NCBI GenBank assembly: GCA_963920635.1
Contig: OY987299.1
Coordinates: 68,182,692 to 68,246,691, forward strand
Source of the DNA: Pseudeuparius sepicola
Lineage: Eukaryota > Arthropoda > Insecta > Coleoptera > Anthribidae
Length of the DNA stretch: 64,000 nt
Direction: 5' to 3'
Shown here piece by piece: positions 45,992 to 57,779 of the stretch. A program made the translations under genes and the position numbers. Positions within the stretch are counted from its first letter, which is position 1; every line of letters begins with the position of its first letter. Below the pieces are notes generated by a model. That model saw only the letters and a list, made by a program, of their open reading frames with translations. It did not search any database and was not told the origin of the DNA.

Positions 45992-46873
45992 CAGGGGCGG
46001 ATGGACTTTACTTAACCAGCCCGGGCATTTGTCTCCCAAGCGGCCCCTAAACATCTCATTTGGCTTTAGATTTTTCTTTTCTTAATTATTATCATAATAG
46101 CAATTAAAAAAACAAACAATGTAGATAATGTATTTTTTTAATAAAACAAAATATACATGTTTTATGAAAACATAAATAAAATCATAACTCTCGTAAAACA
46201 AATAAAACTTTTTTCTCTAAATATAAAGATATAAAAATAACAAAACATTCAGAGGCGTAGAAGGACCACACCGTTATTTTATTTTTATTGAATTCGAAAT
46301 TCCGACTTTTAAAGTCGAAGGCCAACTTTGAAGTCAAAATTCCGACTTTATAAAGTCGAAATTCCCACTTTTAACTCGAAATTTCGACTTTGAAATTCTA
46401 AATCCGACTTTGAACTCGAAATTCCGACATTGAACTCGAAGTTTTGACTTTATGAACTTCCAACTTTCAAAGCCGAAGTTCAAAGTCAAAATTTTTGTGT
46501 TCAAAATCGGCATTTCGACTTCAAAGTCGGACTGCGACTTTAAAAGTCGAAATTTCGAGTTCAATAAAAATAAAATAATGGTGTGCCCCTTCTACATTGC
46601 CGTAAAACACGTAAAGAAATAATAGAACAAAAATAACAAAACAAAAATAATTAATTATGGCCAGTTGCACCGTCCTATCTTAAATTAACTACCTACTTAC
46701 AACAATTATTGTAACAATGATTGCCTTTTGTTTTGTCAAGTAGTTAAGACTGTCTTAAAATTTAAGATGCGATGGCCGATGAGCCTTCGAGCCTGCGGCG
46801 GCCCTCCGGGGCCCTTCGAATGACCGGCCCACCGGACATTTGCCCAGTGTCCCGGTGGTCCCATCCGCCCCTG
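45992..46873. mobile_element. hAT element 5 (MITE-like)
   Basis: The ends are CAGGGGCGGATGGAC and the inverse of CCATCCGCCCCTG, flanked by a perfect GCTAGGTA duplication (45984-45991 and 46874-46881). It is 882 bp. The right subterminal part is GC-rich, and the centre holds an unusual palindromic array (46290-46565). It encodes no transposase. Confidence 0.9.
46290..46565. repeat. Short-period palindromic array (GTCGAAATTCCGACTTT type)
   Basis: About 275 bp made of variants of AAGTCGAAATTCCGACTTT in both orientations with irregular spacing. The open frame that runs through it on the minus strand is a by-product of the repeat. It is flanked by TTATTTTATTTTTATTGAA and its inverse (46275-46293 and 46561-46579), so the array may itself be a small nested insertion. 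Confidence 0.8.
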
Positions 46874-46941
46874 GCTAGGTACCTAACTACTGTCCCGGTT
46901 TTCGTCAGCCAGGAGTTGGTCACCTTGTTGTATATGAATAT

Positions 46942-47562
46942 TATAACCGTCGATGGAGGAAGGAATCAATCAACGTTATAACCACAGAAAATATAGCGTA
47001 TATTTTCTGTGGTTATAACTCCATTATAGAGATTATTTTAAAAAGACTCGAGAAATTTGTTATTAACAATTAATAACGTTACTCGCTACTTTAAAAAAAC
47101 CGCCTCCATAGGCAAAGAGGGGGGCGGGGCCGCGGCCGGGCGACTCGAATCGAACGCTGGAATACAAAATCTAAAATATATCTTTCAGCCGTCGATCGAT
47201 GGCGATGACTCATTCGTACCAGCACAAAAAACGCAAACAACCAAGGTCAAATCAACAGATTTGGCAAGCCGCGAAGCGCGCCATCTGCCGAACAAAAGTT
47301 CGTCTTGGGAAGCCGCATTACAAGTGCGCAGTGCGCCATCTACCGGACAGAAGCCTCTCTTCCACCTCAACGCCGAGACGTAATCCGAGGATGGTGCAAG
47401 TGCGCCATCTACCGAACAACCGTGTCGGACTGGGAAGCCTCGTTTCCCCCACCGCGCCGAGAAGTATTCGACGGTGGCTCCATCTTCTTCCGAAGAGTAT
47501 TGAGTCAGTCGGTATTTCGCATTAGGAAACTAATCTTTACCTTCCTCCATCGACGATTATAC
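46942..47562. mobile_element. TIR element with internal repeats of a ...GCGCCATCTACCG... unit
   Basis: The left end (TATAACCGTCGATGGAGGAA) and right end are inverted with one mismatch. Inside is a perfect 21-bp hairpin (46975-47019). Three copies of a unit containing GCGCCATCTACCGAACA follow (47279, 47336 and 47402). Several frames are open across the GC-rich part but none looks like a protein. I read no convincing target duplication. Confidence 0.65.
46975..47019. repeat. Perfect 21-bp inverted repeat with 3-nt loop
   Basis: GTTATAACCACAGAAAATAT plus A, loop GCG, then the exact inverse complement. It lies just inside the left end of the element at 46942-47562. Confidence 0.9.
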
Positions 47563-47584
47563 CAAAGCGTTTTGACTTTTTAAA

Positions 47585-48130
47585 TCATGCCTGGGTGCAC
47601 TATGTCCTGCTAGACTTTCAGGCAAACAATACTTTCATCTCAATAATTGTGTCATTCTACAATATTAATTTTTTACGTTTACTTTGTTTTGTTCTTCATC
47701 TCTTTTCTTTCTTCGTAAATCTATCTATCCTGCACCAATTACCAATTGTCAGTTGTTGATTGTTGAATATTAATGATTGATTAGTATTAATTATTGTAAT
47801 TAATGATTTCTAATTACTATTATTATACCTATTGTTAAAATGTAGGTATATCAACATTCGAAGAACAGAAGTTGTTTCCGGGCAATCAGGGTGAAAATCT
47901 GATGTATTAGCCTTTGTTTACTGGATAGACTATGGTGTTATTAATTGAGTATTGTTATTCTAAATCTCGTCCTCATTAAAAAATAAATGCCTTTATTATT
48001 ATGTTATTATTATTATATAATTTAAAAAGGATTTCACTCTTCTGCTATTGACAACAAAGTTTCTAAGCTTGACATAGTAGCATCAGTAGAGGAAACAGCT
48101 CAGGAACCAGGTCAAGAGTCAGGTCAAAAA
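47585..48130. other. AT-rich, no gene
   Basis: No coding signal is seen except the final 100 bases. These (GGAAACAGCTCAGGAACCAG and following) may be the upstream part of the Penelope fragment. Confidence 0.4.
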
Positions 48131-48132
48131 TA

Positions 48133-48376
48133 ATGTTAGAAGAAGATTTTAAACCAAAGTCAAATATTTCAAAGAAAGAAAAAGCAGCAATTATATCACT
48201 TAAATCAGATAAAATAATTAAAATATTACCAGCAGATAAGGGAAATGCCAGTGTTATTTTAGAGAAAACTGGGTATGATAATAAATTAACCGATTTATTA
48301 AATGAGGAACTTACACGAGGATAAATAAAGACCCTACAACTTTGATAGAAACTAGAATATACAAAACATTATAAAT
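48133..48376 (+). pseudogene. Penelope-like element reverse transcriptase, N-terminal fragment
   Basis: The frame reads SNISKKEKAAIISLKSDK then KIILPADKGNASV-like sequence (ILPADKGNASVILEKTGY), the N-terminal block of Penelope-type RTs. After a one-base shift near 48312 it continues YTRINKDPTTLIETRIYKTL, matching the Y-x-x-L-x-x-D-P-T block. Palm motifs and the GIY-YIG nuclease are missing. Confidence 0.8.
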
Positions 48377-48639
48377 ACCGTAGTTTGGGGATATATGCAA
48401 CGAAATTTATACGTTTTTATTAACAACTATTTTTGTGTATCATTTTACGAGTTTTTTCTTGAGAGTGCTATCTTATAGTATGTGGTTTCATTTTAGTCAA
48501 ATTTGATGATAATGGAACTAAAGACGTAATTTTTTTAAAACTTTTCTGCTTTTCCATATAACCCGTAGTTTGGGGATATACGAAACGCTAACAATTTTAC
48601 ACATAAAATGCATGAAAACTTCTGTTTGCATCGTATCAT

Positions 48640-49262
48640 AGTTAGAAGACTGACGTCTTACAGACGTCATTTTTTGACGTCATGAAGACGTTCTGAGGAC
48701 ATCCAAATGTCACAGCCAGAAGACGTCTTATGTGGACGTCTACAATACGTCTCATATGGATGTCCACAAGACGAAGGTGTGGCATCACTTGAGCCTGGGA
48801 AAATAAAAAAATGCCAATGGCAGCGCCAGGGTTCGAACCTACGACCATCAGTTTACAAATCCGACGCTCTGACGAATTAGCCATCAATGCACGTGGAAAT
48901 ATTATCTATACTGTTGTATAGCTCCATCCAATTCTAATTTTTTATCTACAAACATTTTCGTAAATATCTTAGCTTTCAATATTACAATTAAAAATGTGAA
49001 ACCTATAGGCAGGTATGTAGAATTTTCTTATTCAAAAATTAAGACTACAAAAATTTTTGTAGTTAAAAAGCTTTGGATCATGGTAGCTACTATATACAGC
49101 GGTATTTTTTAACAAAAAAGTTTAAATATATAGTTCTGGATACGTCTTGGATAACTGTCTTGAAGGCGTCATTTTACGACCAAGTGAAGACGTCTTCTAT
49201 GTTCCTAAAAGCGACGTCTTGAAGACGGCTTTTAAAGATGTCTCTAGGACGTCTAAGAGAAA
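48640..49262. repeat. Two clusters of GACGTC-rich inverted repeats
   Basis: AGACGTCT and variants occur more than ten times at 48645-48775 and 49140-49256, in both orientations, including TGACGTCA (48678). The first cluster precedes a tRNA-like segment. The two clusters may be the ends of one element of about 620 bp, with inverted similarity between them. Confidence 0.6.
48819..48894 (-). repeat. tRNA-like segment (SINE head or tRNA pseudogene)
   Basis: On the minus strand, TGGCTAATTCGTCAGAGC resembles an A box and GGTTCGAACCC is an exact B box, correctly spaced. Between them an anticodon arm can be drawn with loop TTTGTAA (anticodon TGT, Thr-like), although the stem has a mismatch. The acceptor arms do not pair, so a functional tRNA is unlikely. 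Confidence 0.65.
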
Positions 49263-49460
49263 CAAAGGTAAAAATATTCTATTTAAGATTTTTATTAAAT
49301 TATTTATAACAGCATTAATGTGTGGCGTGGTATGTTAAATTGTCAATTAATCGCCCCTCATATTCATAAGAATACTTAAATTATCTACAGTACCTCTGGA
49401 CAACACTATATTAAAGACCTGTGCATAGCGCTCTTTCAAGCAATCACCAATGGCGCCACA

Positions 49461-50467
49461 CAGGGACTCTTTAAAATAAGGGGACCCAGCATGTCACAGT
49501 CTATCACATAGGAAAAGTGAAGCCTTGTTTTCTGTATATCTCCAAGGAGACCACATAAGTGGGCTGGTACAAGGTTATGTTATATGTCAGTGTCTAAGTG
49601 CAATCAAGTTTTATGTGACATGCCAGTGCCATAGATTCCAAAGGAGGCAAAATATTTCCCATCACAATTCACAATTTTTAAGTTTTCTAACTTCCAGATA
49701 GTCAGTTAAAGGTAATGCGGCCGCCTGTAGTAGTCCCAATAATTGCAACAAGATATTTCTTGTCTCACCTTTAGTAATCCTACAATTCCCATTACGTGGG
49801 CATTACGTATAAGTAAGTAGTTCAAAACAAAAATGGTATTTCCTAAATATTAAATTATTAAGCAGGTAGCTTCAGTCAGGTCTTTCTTTAAACAGTTTTT
49901 ATCTACAACTATAAGTTTATTTTACGTTTGTGAGTTACCTTGGGAGAGAAATAAAATTACAAAAATGAGCACCGAGAAAAACTACATGATTAGAACTAAG
50001 TACAAGACCTAATCTTATTAGTCCATCCCGAAATCTGTGAAAGTTCTTTGGGTAGATACATTCAACAAGGGAAGAAAGTTCAAGTACACATATTATTACA
50101 TATGGATTCAGGAACCTGGTAACAAGGTGCAATAGCGACAAATTCTCAAATAAGCAAAATCAGCACTGACTTACCTTACTTATATTAGTTAAATTCCTGG
50201 AAATAATTGCAGGAAACCAAATTCAAATATAATATAAATTTGATTCATTTGGCACTTGCCATATTCTGTGTTTGTTGACAGAACATTGTCAAGTCATAAT
50301 TTTTAGAAATCATATTAATTTTTACTAACAATCAAAGTACCTGTTATATCCATAGATTCTCCAATAAAATGGCATAGTTGGCATCATTGAGACCATTAGA
50401 ATGGGGAAAGAAACGGCCTCACTTTGTAAAGTATAATGCTGGGTCCCCTTACTTTAAAGGGTCCCTG
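49461..50467. mobile_element. hAT element 6, nonautonomous
   Basis: The ends are CAGGGACTCTTTAAAATAAG and the inverse of CTTACTTTAAAGGGTCCCTG, followed on both arms by GGGGACCCAGCAT. It is flanked by a perfect GCGCCACA duplication (49453-49460 and 50468-50475). It is 1007 bp with no transposase-like frame. Confidence 0.9.
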
Positions 50468-50475
50468 GCGCCACA

Positions 50476-51999
50476 CGACGAAACAAATTTACACGGTAGT
50501 TTAATGTTAAAACACCATGTTGCAGAATCTTTTATAAAATAAAAACATGCAAATGTGCCTGTTACATATCCAAAATAAAATAAAATATTATTTGTTGTTC
50601 CTCTAATTTGACAGGTTCACATGGCATGTTTCCATATACATTTTCCGAGTCTAAAAAGCAAGCAAGAGTATTTGGTACCTTTTGGTTTGAAATTAAGTCC
50701 ATGGCTAGTTATACTGTAAGTAAGAATAAAACGCATTATATTTTTCAGATCATCCCATAATTCCAAAATAGTGTTTATTCTTCTGCAATTCATCTAATGG
50801 TCTGTGCAGTGTGCATCCATTTTCTTCATGTGCATGGAAACTTCATGTTATCACAAACCAATCTACCTATAAAAGCGGTGTTAATAGGATAAAACTGCTA
50901 AATACTGGACGCAGACAATTCGTTACCGTAAAAAGAAGGCAAGTCGTAATAAAGCTGGATATTTAAAATTTGGGACATTTTAAACGTCAGAAAATGACAT
51001 ACCAATAACTACAGAATACTCCCCTATGACAAGGTCTCTAGAATAGCCAAACAGATGGAATTAGGTACCTCCAGAAATGAAATTTTTGAATTGTCAGTAT
51101 TGTAACAATATTGTAAAAAAGTAAATGTCAAAGATTTACCAAAATATAATTTGCAAAACCTTTTTAAAATAGGTACCTACAACGTCGAAGTTATAGGACG
51201 TACTATTTTGATACTGCTGCAGATTTTTAAACATATAATAATACGAATCACGTAGGTATAGGTACAAAATATATTTTAAAAAGCTATATTTTTGTGGAAA
51301 ATCTGCCAAAAAACAAATACAAAGGGTATTATAATACAGGAAGGGGTGGTTGAGTGGAGGTGCAATTGGGTGAATTTGAAAACAGTAAGTGATATGCCAT
51401 TTTCTACGTTTTTGCAGTGGAGGAATTCAATTTCGACATTATTTTGAAGAAAAACAGTTATGAATGAGTGTCAATACATCGGATTTTTATATTAAAATTT
51501 ACTTGCATAATGGATTTAAAAAAAAGGGATGTGAATTTAATTAGTGGTCCTAGTACCGGAGATTATTACTCAAGATAGTCATGATTATAGAAATATTTAG
51601 GTACATAGTATTTTTTAATAGGTGTCACAAAAAGAATATACGACAAAAGCGTCACACAGTTTTCAAAAATATACATATTCTACAAGCAACATAATATTTC
51701 GCACTTTTAAAATTTTTTTAAGATTGTCGTCAAACACAACGTAAAGGTTAATGCACCATATAATATTGTCAAAAGGTCTCTAAAAAGCCATATATTTATA
51801 TTGATTATAACTATTTACGCAAGTATATCGTAAGATCTATGAAATTATGGCACGGCTATCCACAGCATTTCGCTGCACAAGTGGCCGGTCGTCGAACAGT
51901 GTAACCCATGCAAATATTATATTAGGTGAGCATGCAGTCACTTGCTTTTACTGCAATATCTATCTTCTATGTCGCCATCTCTTTTCACTACTAATACCA
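50476..51999. other. AT-rich, no gene
   Basis: No coding signal or structured repeat was recognised. Confidence 0.45.
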
Positions 52000-52740
52000 G
52001 ATGCGGTTTACCTTCGATGATGCTATGTCTTTTGTGGGGCACATTGAGGCAAAGGCGGCCGAAGCAGGCAAGGCCTATGGGTTTATAGTGCATAATTGTG
52101 GTTCCTTTCAAAATATTGATGCTCTAGTAACATTATTTTGTTCATATGTGAGATCCAAGTTGGAATATGGCTCTCTGGTCTGGTGTCCTTATTATAGTAA
52201 CCATATATCATTAGTGGAAAAAATTCAAAGAAAGTTTTTAAAATTCCTTTCTTACAAATTGGATGGAAGGTATCCGGACCGGGGTGTTCCATATGTGGAT
52301 CTTATTTCTAGGTTTAAGTTTGAATGTCTTGAATCGCGAAGGAGAATAGCTTCGATATATTTTTTGTGGAAATTGTTGCATGGCGAAATTGATTCTCCTA
52401 CTTTGACGGCAAATTAACTTCCATGTGCCAAGATTGCAGGCGAGACATACACTCACTTTTTATTGTAATAGAGCGCGAACTAATATATACCTTAAGTCTC
52501 CTATGTTCACAATGAGCAATAACTTTAATGAGATATGCCACTTGTGTGACATAAATGCTGACGTCCTGCCTAAAATATTGTCTGTTGCCGCACGCTTCTT
52601 TTCTTTGATTTAGATGTATTTTGTATTAGGTGCTTGCTTCTGTTCATATTATGTATTATATTATGTATTGTTTCGTAATTTGTCCTGTAAATGGTTGTTA
52701 CTGTTGGGCAAATAAAGGCTATTATTATTATTATTATTAT
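52000..52740 (+). pseudogene. Non-LTR retrotransposon 3' end
   Basis: The frame from 52001 to 52417 reads as the C-terminal part of a LINE reverse transcriptase ORF: FVGHIEAKAAEAGKAYGFI, then LFCSYVRSKLEYGSLVWCPY, then VEKIQRKFLKFLSYKLDGRY and ESRRRIASIYFLWKLLHGEI. A second frame continues to about 52510 with sequence like the usual ending. The element closes with ATTATTATTATTATTAT (about 52722-52740) as the 3' tail. It is 5'-truncated at about 52000. Confidence 0.88.
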
Positions 52741-54289
52741 ATATGGTTAAAAAACTGTTTTGTCTCGTATTTTATTGCCGAGGCGCCCCTACTCGAGCTA
52801 CCCTGACAAAATATAAATGAGCTCAGTGATATATGGGGCGTGATCTATTTGATAGCATTTACCACACTCTGTTACTGGTAAAAAAATATATAATATATAA
52901 TAAAAATTTGTACTTCCTATAGCATCTTCGAACCCCTTCCTTCCATTTGTGGATCCCTTTGGGAATCCAAAAAACATCGTATCTTCACCATGTTCCTTTG
53001 CCTTGCAGACAGCTTCATAACAATCTTTCCTCTGGGCTTCTACAATAGTAAAATTTATAATTAGGTATTTACATTTTTGCAATCCTCGACTTTACAGGTA
53101 CATAATCAAAAAAGTAAAAGACGTGCTTATATTCAGTACCTGGTTAGATGTAGGATATAATATTTTAAGAAAACAATCCATGTTTAGAACCATTTTTTGC
53201 ATCCTACCAGATTGAATTGAATTGATCCCTTTTCCACAAATGGTAGGTACTGAGGATGCTTTTCTATTTATGTTTTTATGAAATGTACATTCGCCTTTTT
53301 AATAAGCAGAAAACTTCTGTATAATGGCTTACCTTTAAACTTTTTATCTTGGAAGGGTTCTGACGAATTCTGTAAAGCCAAACTAATAATGGGCACATTT
53401 CACGTTTTTTTCTAAGCTCAGATGATAGCTTTGACTAAAATATACTTATGGATTTTTTTTTAAATTTTTTTGAAGGCCCGTTTGGCCGAAAAAAAAAAAT
53501 GTCCACGGAGTGAGTATAGGTACTTTTTGTAGGTCCGGCAACGCCGCAAAACGGTCAGGTTCAAATTCTCAGAAAAATAAAAAACATAGAAATGGCATCT
53601 GTAGATTGAAATGTTTGTAAGGGGTAGCACTTTTTATACTCTATTATTTATTTACTAGTTAAAGTTTAACAGCGTTGCCAATAATTCATAATGAAAAACT
53701 TATTTCTCTGGTAATAATTAAAATAATCTTCAAGATCAAATTGCAAATAATAGTTTTTCAACAGTGGTTTCCGTTGTATGTAGGGGCATATGTAGGGACA
53801 TACCCAATACGTTTGCTTTGAAGTAAATAATGGTAGATAATATAATATGTTATTTATGTATTGATGAGATAAGGTCTGCCTGACTAATAGGTGAATCTAG
53901 TATTTATAATTATCTAGACACTTATTAGGCAGTATTTCTATACTAGTACCTACGTGTAGTACTTTATCTGTGATACAACTAAGGAAACAATAATATAGGT
54001 ACCTACAATTACCAATACCAATCGCACAATCTGACAAACTCGCAAATCGGTTAAGAGTGTGCCTTCCCTTGTGTTTGGCATAACTGGTGCTGTGTCTTTT
54101 AGAAGCAATTTTTCGCTGTTTTTAAGTGTTTCTTAAGTATTCGTCGGTTTAAAATGCTTACATAGACAATTAAGTTATACGTTATGGGCAAAAAAAGTGT
54201 ATTGTTTGCAAATCAAGCAACTCGCCAAAGGAGGTTACATATCATGCGTAAGTACATAGGCGTACCTAGTTCGGGGCACGGTAAAAGAT
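52741..54289. other. No gene recognised
   Basis: AT-rich. A 94-codon minus-strand frame (52798-53082) has a stretch AKEHGEDTMFFGFPKGST followed by a possible acceptor. It may be a degraded THAP-like exon, but this is too weak to call. Confidence 0.35.
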
Positions 54290-54600
54290 ACCTTTACCAC
54301 CAGAGGGAAAATAATTCTCAACATGGGTATCAAACGAAAGGGCTCGACGGGTAGAAAACAATAAGGTGAATGACGTCCTAATAATTAAATCTAATATGGT
54401 GGCCTCCCGAAGACGGCGGATTGCCTAATTCTTCACAACATCCTCGACATGGGTATCAAATGAAAGGATTTGAAGAGTAGAAAACGATAAGGTGACTGAC
54501 GTCATACTAAATCCAATAGGGCGGATGCCCGATGCCCTAAGATGGCGGACTAAATTTCTTTACCACCCTTCTGAGATGGGAATCAAATATAGGTACTAAA
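54290..54600. repeat. Diverged tandem repeat, period about 125 bp
   Basis: Units share ACATGGGTATCAAA-GAAAGG, GTAGAAAAC-ATAAGGTGA, TGACGTC and AAGA-GGCGGA. They start at about 54318, 54446 and 54572 (partial). Confidence 0.75.
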
Positions 54601-56433
54601 AAAGCACAAAATAAAATAAATAATAAAAAAAAACCTTTTTAAAAACAAGCGCGACGAGCTTTTTCATTTAGAAAAGCTTGCCGCAGTGTGACATTGAATT
54701 ATCTTAACGAAAACCTAAACTTATTTTATCCGTTTTAGTTCATGGCTTAAATAAAAGCTTGCTTTTAAAAAGTTTTTATTTTTTATATTGTGTTCACCGA
54801 ACAATCCCCAACTAGTAACTGTCAATAACATCGATAAGTTTGAATTTTAGAATTGAAGCGTACTAGTTGTACTTGGGGTTATACTTCAATTTTTATAAAA
54901 AAATTTGAGATATAAAGGCAAATATATTTTTTCCTATTTTTATAACTATTTTTAAAAAATAAGAGGTACGCCACTGCCTTGTAATCGTTAGCACCAGATC
55001 TGTCACCTGAACTGTAAACATTATTTTTTTTATTATGGGAACAAACTTGCCAATACAAAGCCAGTTCTACGTTTTTTATTTTTCTGACTTCAAATTTAAA
55101 CAGCCCGCCCACCTTTCTGTCAAATCACAGCTGTGACCTATTTATTGCAATATTGCGGTTTTTTGTTTTTGTTGGTTATTCGTTATTCGTTTGGCTAGCC
55201 ATCGTTTACGTTTTGTTGAGTTACTCAGTTACTGCTTAATATAATAGTGTTCAGCATGGAAGACGGCTTTGTTAAAGCATTGTTTAGTTTTCATAATGAA
55301 AAATGAAAAAACTCTCAACACAAAGAACAAATCGAAATGACAGTGAGGCAATGTTGCCGGCTATTTTGTCGTCTACCTGAGAGGGTTTATTACTTTAAAA
55401 TGTCCTATTTAAATTACATCATAAAACTATAATTAAACTACAATCTGGTTATAATGGTGTGCCATATAATTAATACACCCCAGTTGTATACCTTTTATTA
55501 ATAATAAGTGTTAAAAAACAAGTAAATCTATTAAATTTTTTAGCCCGAACTTATGAAACTGACTGGTAAAGGGTCCAGCTGACGTCAGCAGGACCCCGAT
55601 TTTCAAATTTCAATTCTAATTTTTGGCCTAGTTAAAGATAATAAAAACAAACGGGTGGACTTTTTGGGACTTTGAAGATATAATACATAAAGTAAACGCA
55701 AAGAAAACAAAAAAATATGAAATGACCCCATTTATCTATATAAATATTGTCACCGTATCTTTTCACTTCACTCCAATGTGAAATAATATCTCCCAAAGGC
55801 AGTAAAGCAAAAATAAACAAAAGTAATTCACAGGACTACACGGTAAACAAACGGGAGCAGCTGGGAATTATATACCAGAGGACACGCAACATGGCGGCGA
55901 TTTTGATCTTGAGATTTAAAGAGGCAACCTCCTAATCAAAAGACTTTGAGTGGCGGCAAGAGAAAATCGTAAAAGGAAAAAGTGATTTATTTGTAACGTT
56001 CCGAGTTTTTCTGTGGGACGGATGGGATCTCGAGGGAAAGAAAAACGTGTGGGCGCTACCGTTACAAACGTCAGTGGAGGCGAGAAAAAATCATAAAAGG
56101 AAAAAGTGATTGTTTTTAAGTGAAAACTGTTTGTATGGTTATACAGATACAGTCCTATGGAGGTAAGGAGGACCATCTCTGTGTTATTGTCCCTCAAAAC
56201 CATTAAATTAAGATGGCGCTGCTGTTGCCCCCGGGTACCAAATCTACCCTCCGACCTTTGCTACTTCCCACTCTGCTAGAGATGTGTCAACCGTGAATCA
56301 CTGTGATTCGATCACTTTAAAGTACTGTTTGACCGAATCTCAACATATCGAAACGATCCAATCATGAAGCAGTCTGATGATAGTGATGATTGATGATGAG
56401 TCGATGAATGATGACTTTGACAATGCATAAGAC
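54601..56433. other. No gene recognised
   Basis: Frames here lack recognisable motifs. A degenerate direct repeat (GGCG-CAAGAGAAAATCGTAAAAGG and a copy ending ATCATAAAAGG) is at 55950-56110. Confidence 0.4.
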
Positions 56434-57712
56434 TAATAGTTATTTATGTACCAAGGCACTGAAGTTCAACTTTTTATGACTCATGTGGAGTTTAGTTGCT
56501 GAGGCCTCTGGCCGAGGCAAATAAACCACATGAGTCATAAAAAGAACTTCAGTGCCGAGGTACATATTATATATTTTTTTTAAATCGGAAAAAAAAAATG
56601 TTTTATTAGGCAAGAAAATAATAATAAGGGATCACCCGTCCACGAACCGACTACGCGCGGCGTTGCTTGACTTTACCGATCGCTCTACCTAGGACAAGTA
56701 TGTATACTGAAGGATTGCGCTTCTATAGGAAACAATTTCGCAATGTGTACGAAAAGTTAAATGAGCCTTTATCGGCCGGGTTTTGAATATTTGGTCACTT
56801 TTGACGGGCGATTTCTCCGCGTCTGACGTTTGATGTTTACATCTCGCCAAGGCCTACTTATTGAAAAAATCGTACAATAATGGGCTACATTATTGTACGA
56901 TTTCTGTGCTTTTAGTGACGATTTTGGGACATTTTAATGCCGATTTCAAGAAAAAAGATTTTACGTTTACATGCTCACATTTTACATTGTTCACTGTTCA
57001 TTTATTAAAAATGTACATATTCATTATTGTTCATGTTTATTGATTAGATGTAAAAAATTAATAAAAGAACTAAGTTAAAAGAAAAATAATTATTTTTTCT
57101 TGAAATCGGCAGTGAAGTATCTCAAAATCGTCATTAAAAGCTCAGAAATCGGCACTGAAGTAACCCATTATTGTACAATTTTTTCAATAAGTGGGCCTTG
57201 GCGATATCTAAACATCAAAACGTCAGACGCGGAGCCATCGCCCGTCAAAAGTGACCAAATATTCAAAACCTGGCCAATAAATCCCATTTAACTTTTCGTA
57301 CACATTGCGAAATTGTTACCTATACCTATAGCAGCGCAATCTTTCAGTATAAATATTTTAGTAGGTTTAAATAATTATCTATTTTATATGGAGGCTGCAC
57401 AACAGGCAGCAGTTTGCATTTTCTGTCAGAAAGTGCCGTGTCTCATCATACTTGACCTAGGTAGAGCAATCGTCAAAGTCAAGCAACGCCGCGCGTAGTC
57501 GGTTCATGGACGGGTGATCGTTTATGATTATCTTCTCGCCAAATAAAACATTTTTTTTTTCGATTTCAAAAAATATATAATATGTACCTCGGCACTGAAG
57601 TTATTTTTATGACTCATGTGGTTTATTTGCCTCGGCCAGAGGCCTCGGCAACTAAATGCCACATGAGTTATAAAAAGTTGAACTTCAGTGCCTTGGTAAA
57701 TAAATAATTATT
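56434..57712. mobile_element. Foldback element with palindromic ends
   Basis: The left end reads TTATTTATGTACCAAGGCAC and the right end is inverted. Homology of the arms extends over about 500 bp each (landmarks GCGCGGCGTTGCTTGACTTT, TTCGTACACATTGCG, GATGTTTACATCTCGCCAAG, CGATTTCAAGAAAA). Each end is itself a hairpin: ACTTTTTATGACTCATGTGG is inverted about 60 bases later. A single arm of the same family is inside hAT 1 (15975-16560). Confidence 0.88.
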
Positions 57713-57779
57713 ATTTATAAAATATCAAATAAAAATCTGTCAACTTAAATTCGGTCTTGGACAATACCTAATTTTGTGC

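Noticed and set aside
46334..46564. 76-codon minus-strand frame
   Set aside because: It is a translation of the GTCGAAATTCCGACTTT array and has no independent support.
48819..48894. Functional tRNA gene
   Set aside because: A and B boxes are present, but the acceptor stem does not pair and the anticodon stem has a mismatch.
52798..53082. THAP-like exon on the minus strand
   Set aside because: Only a weak resemblance (FFGFPKGST) and no zinc ligands in place.
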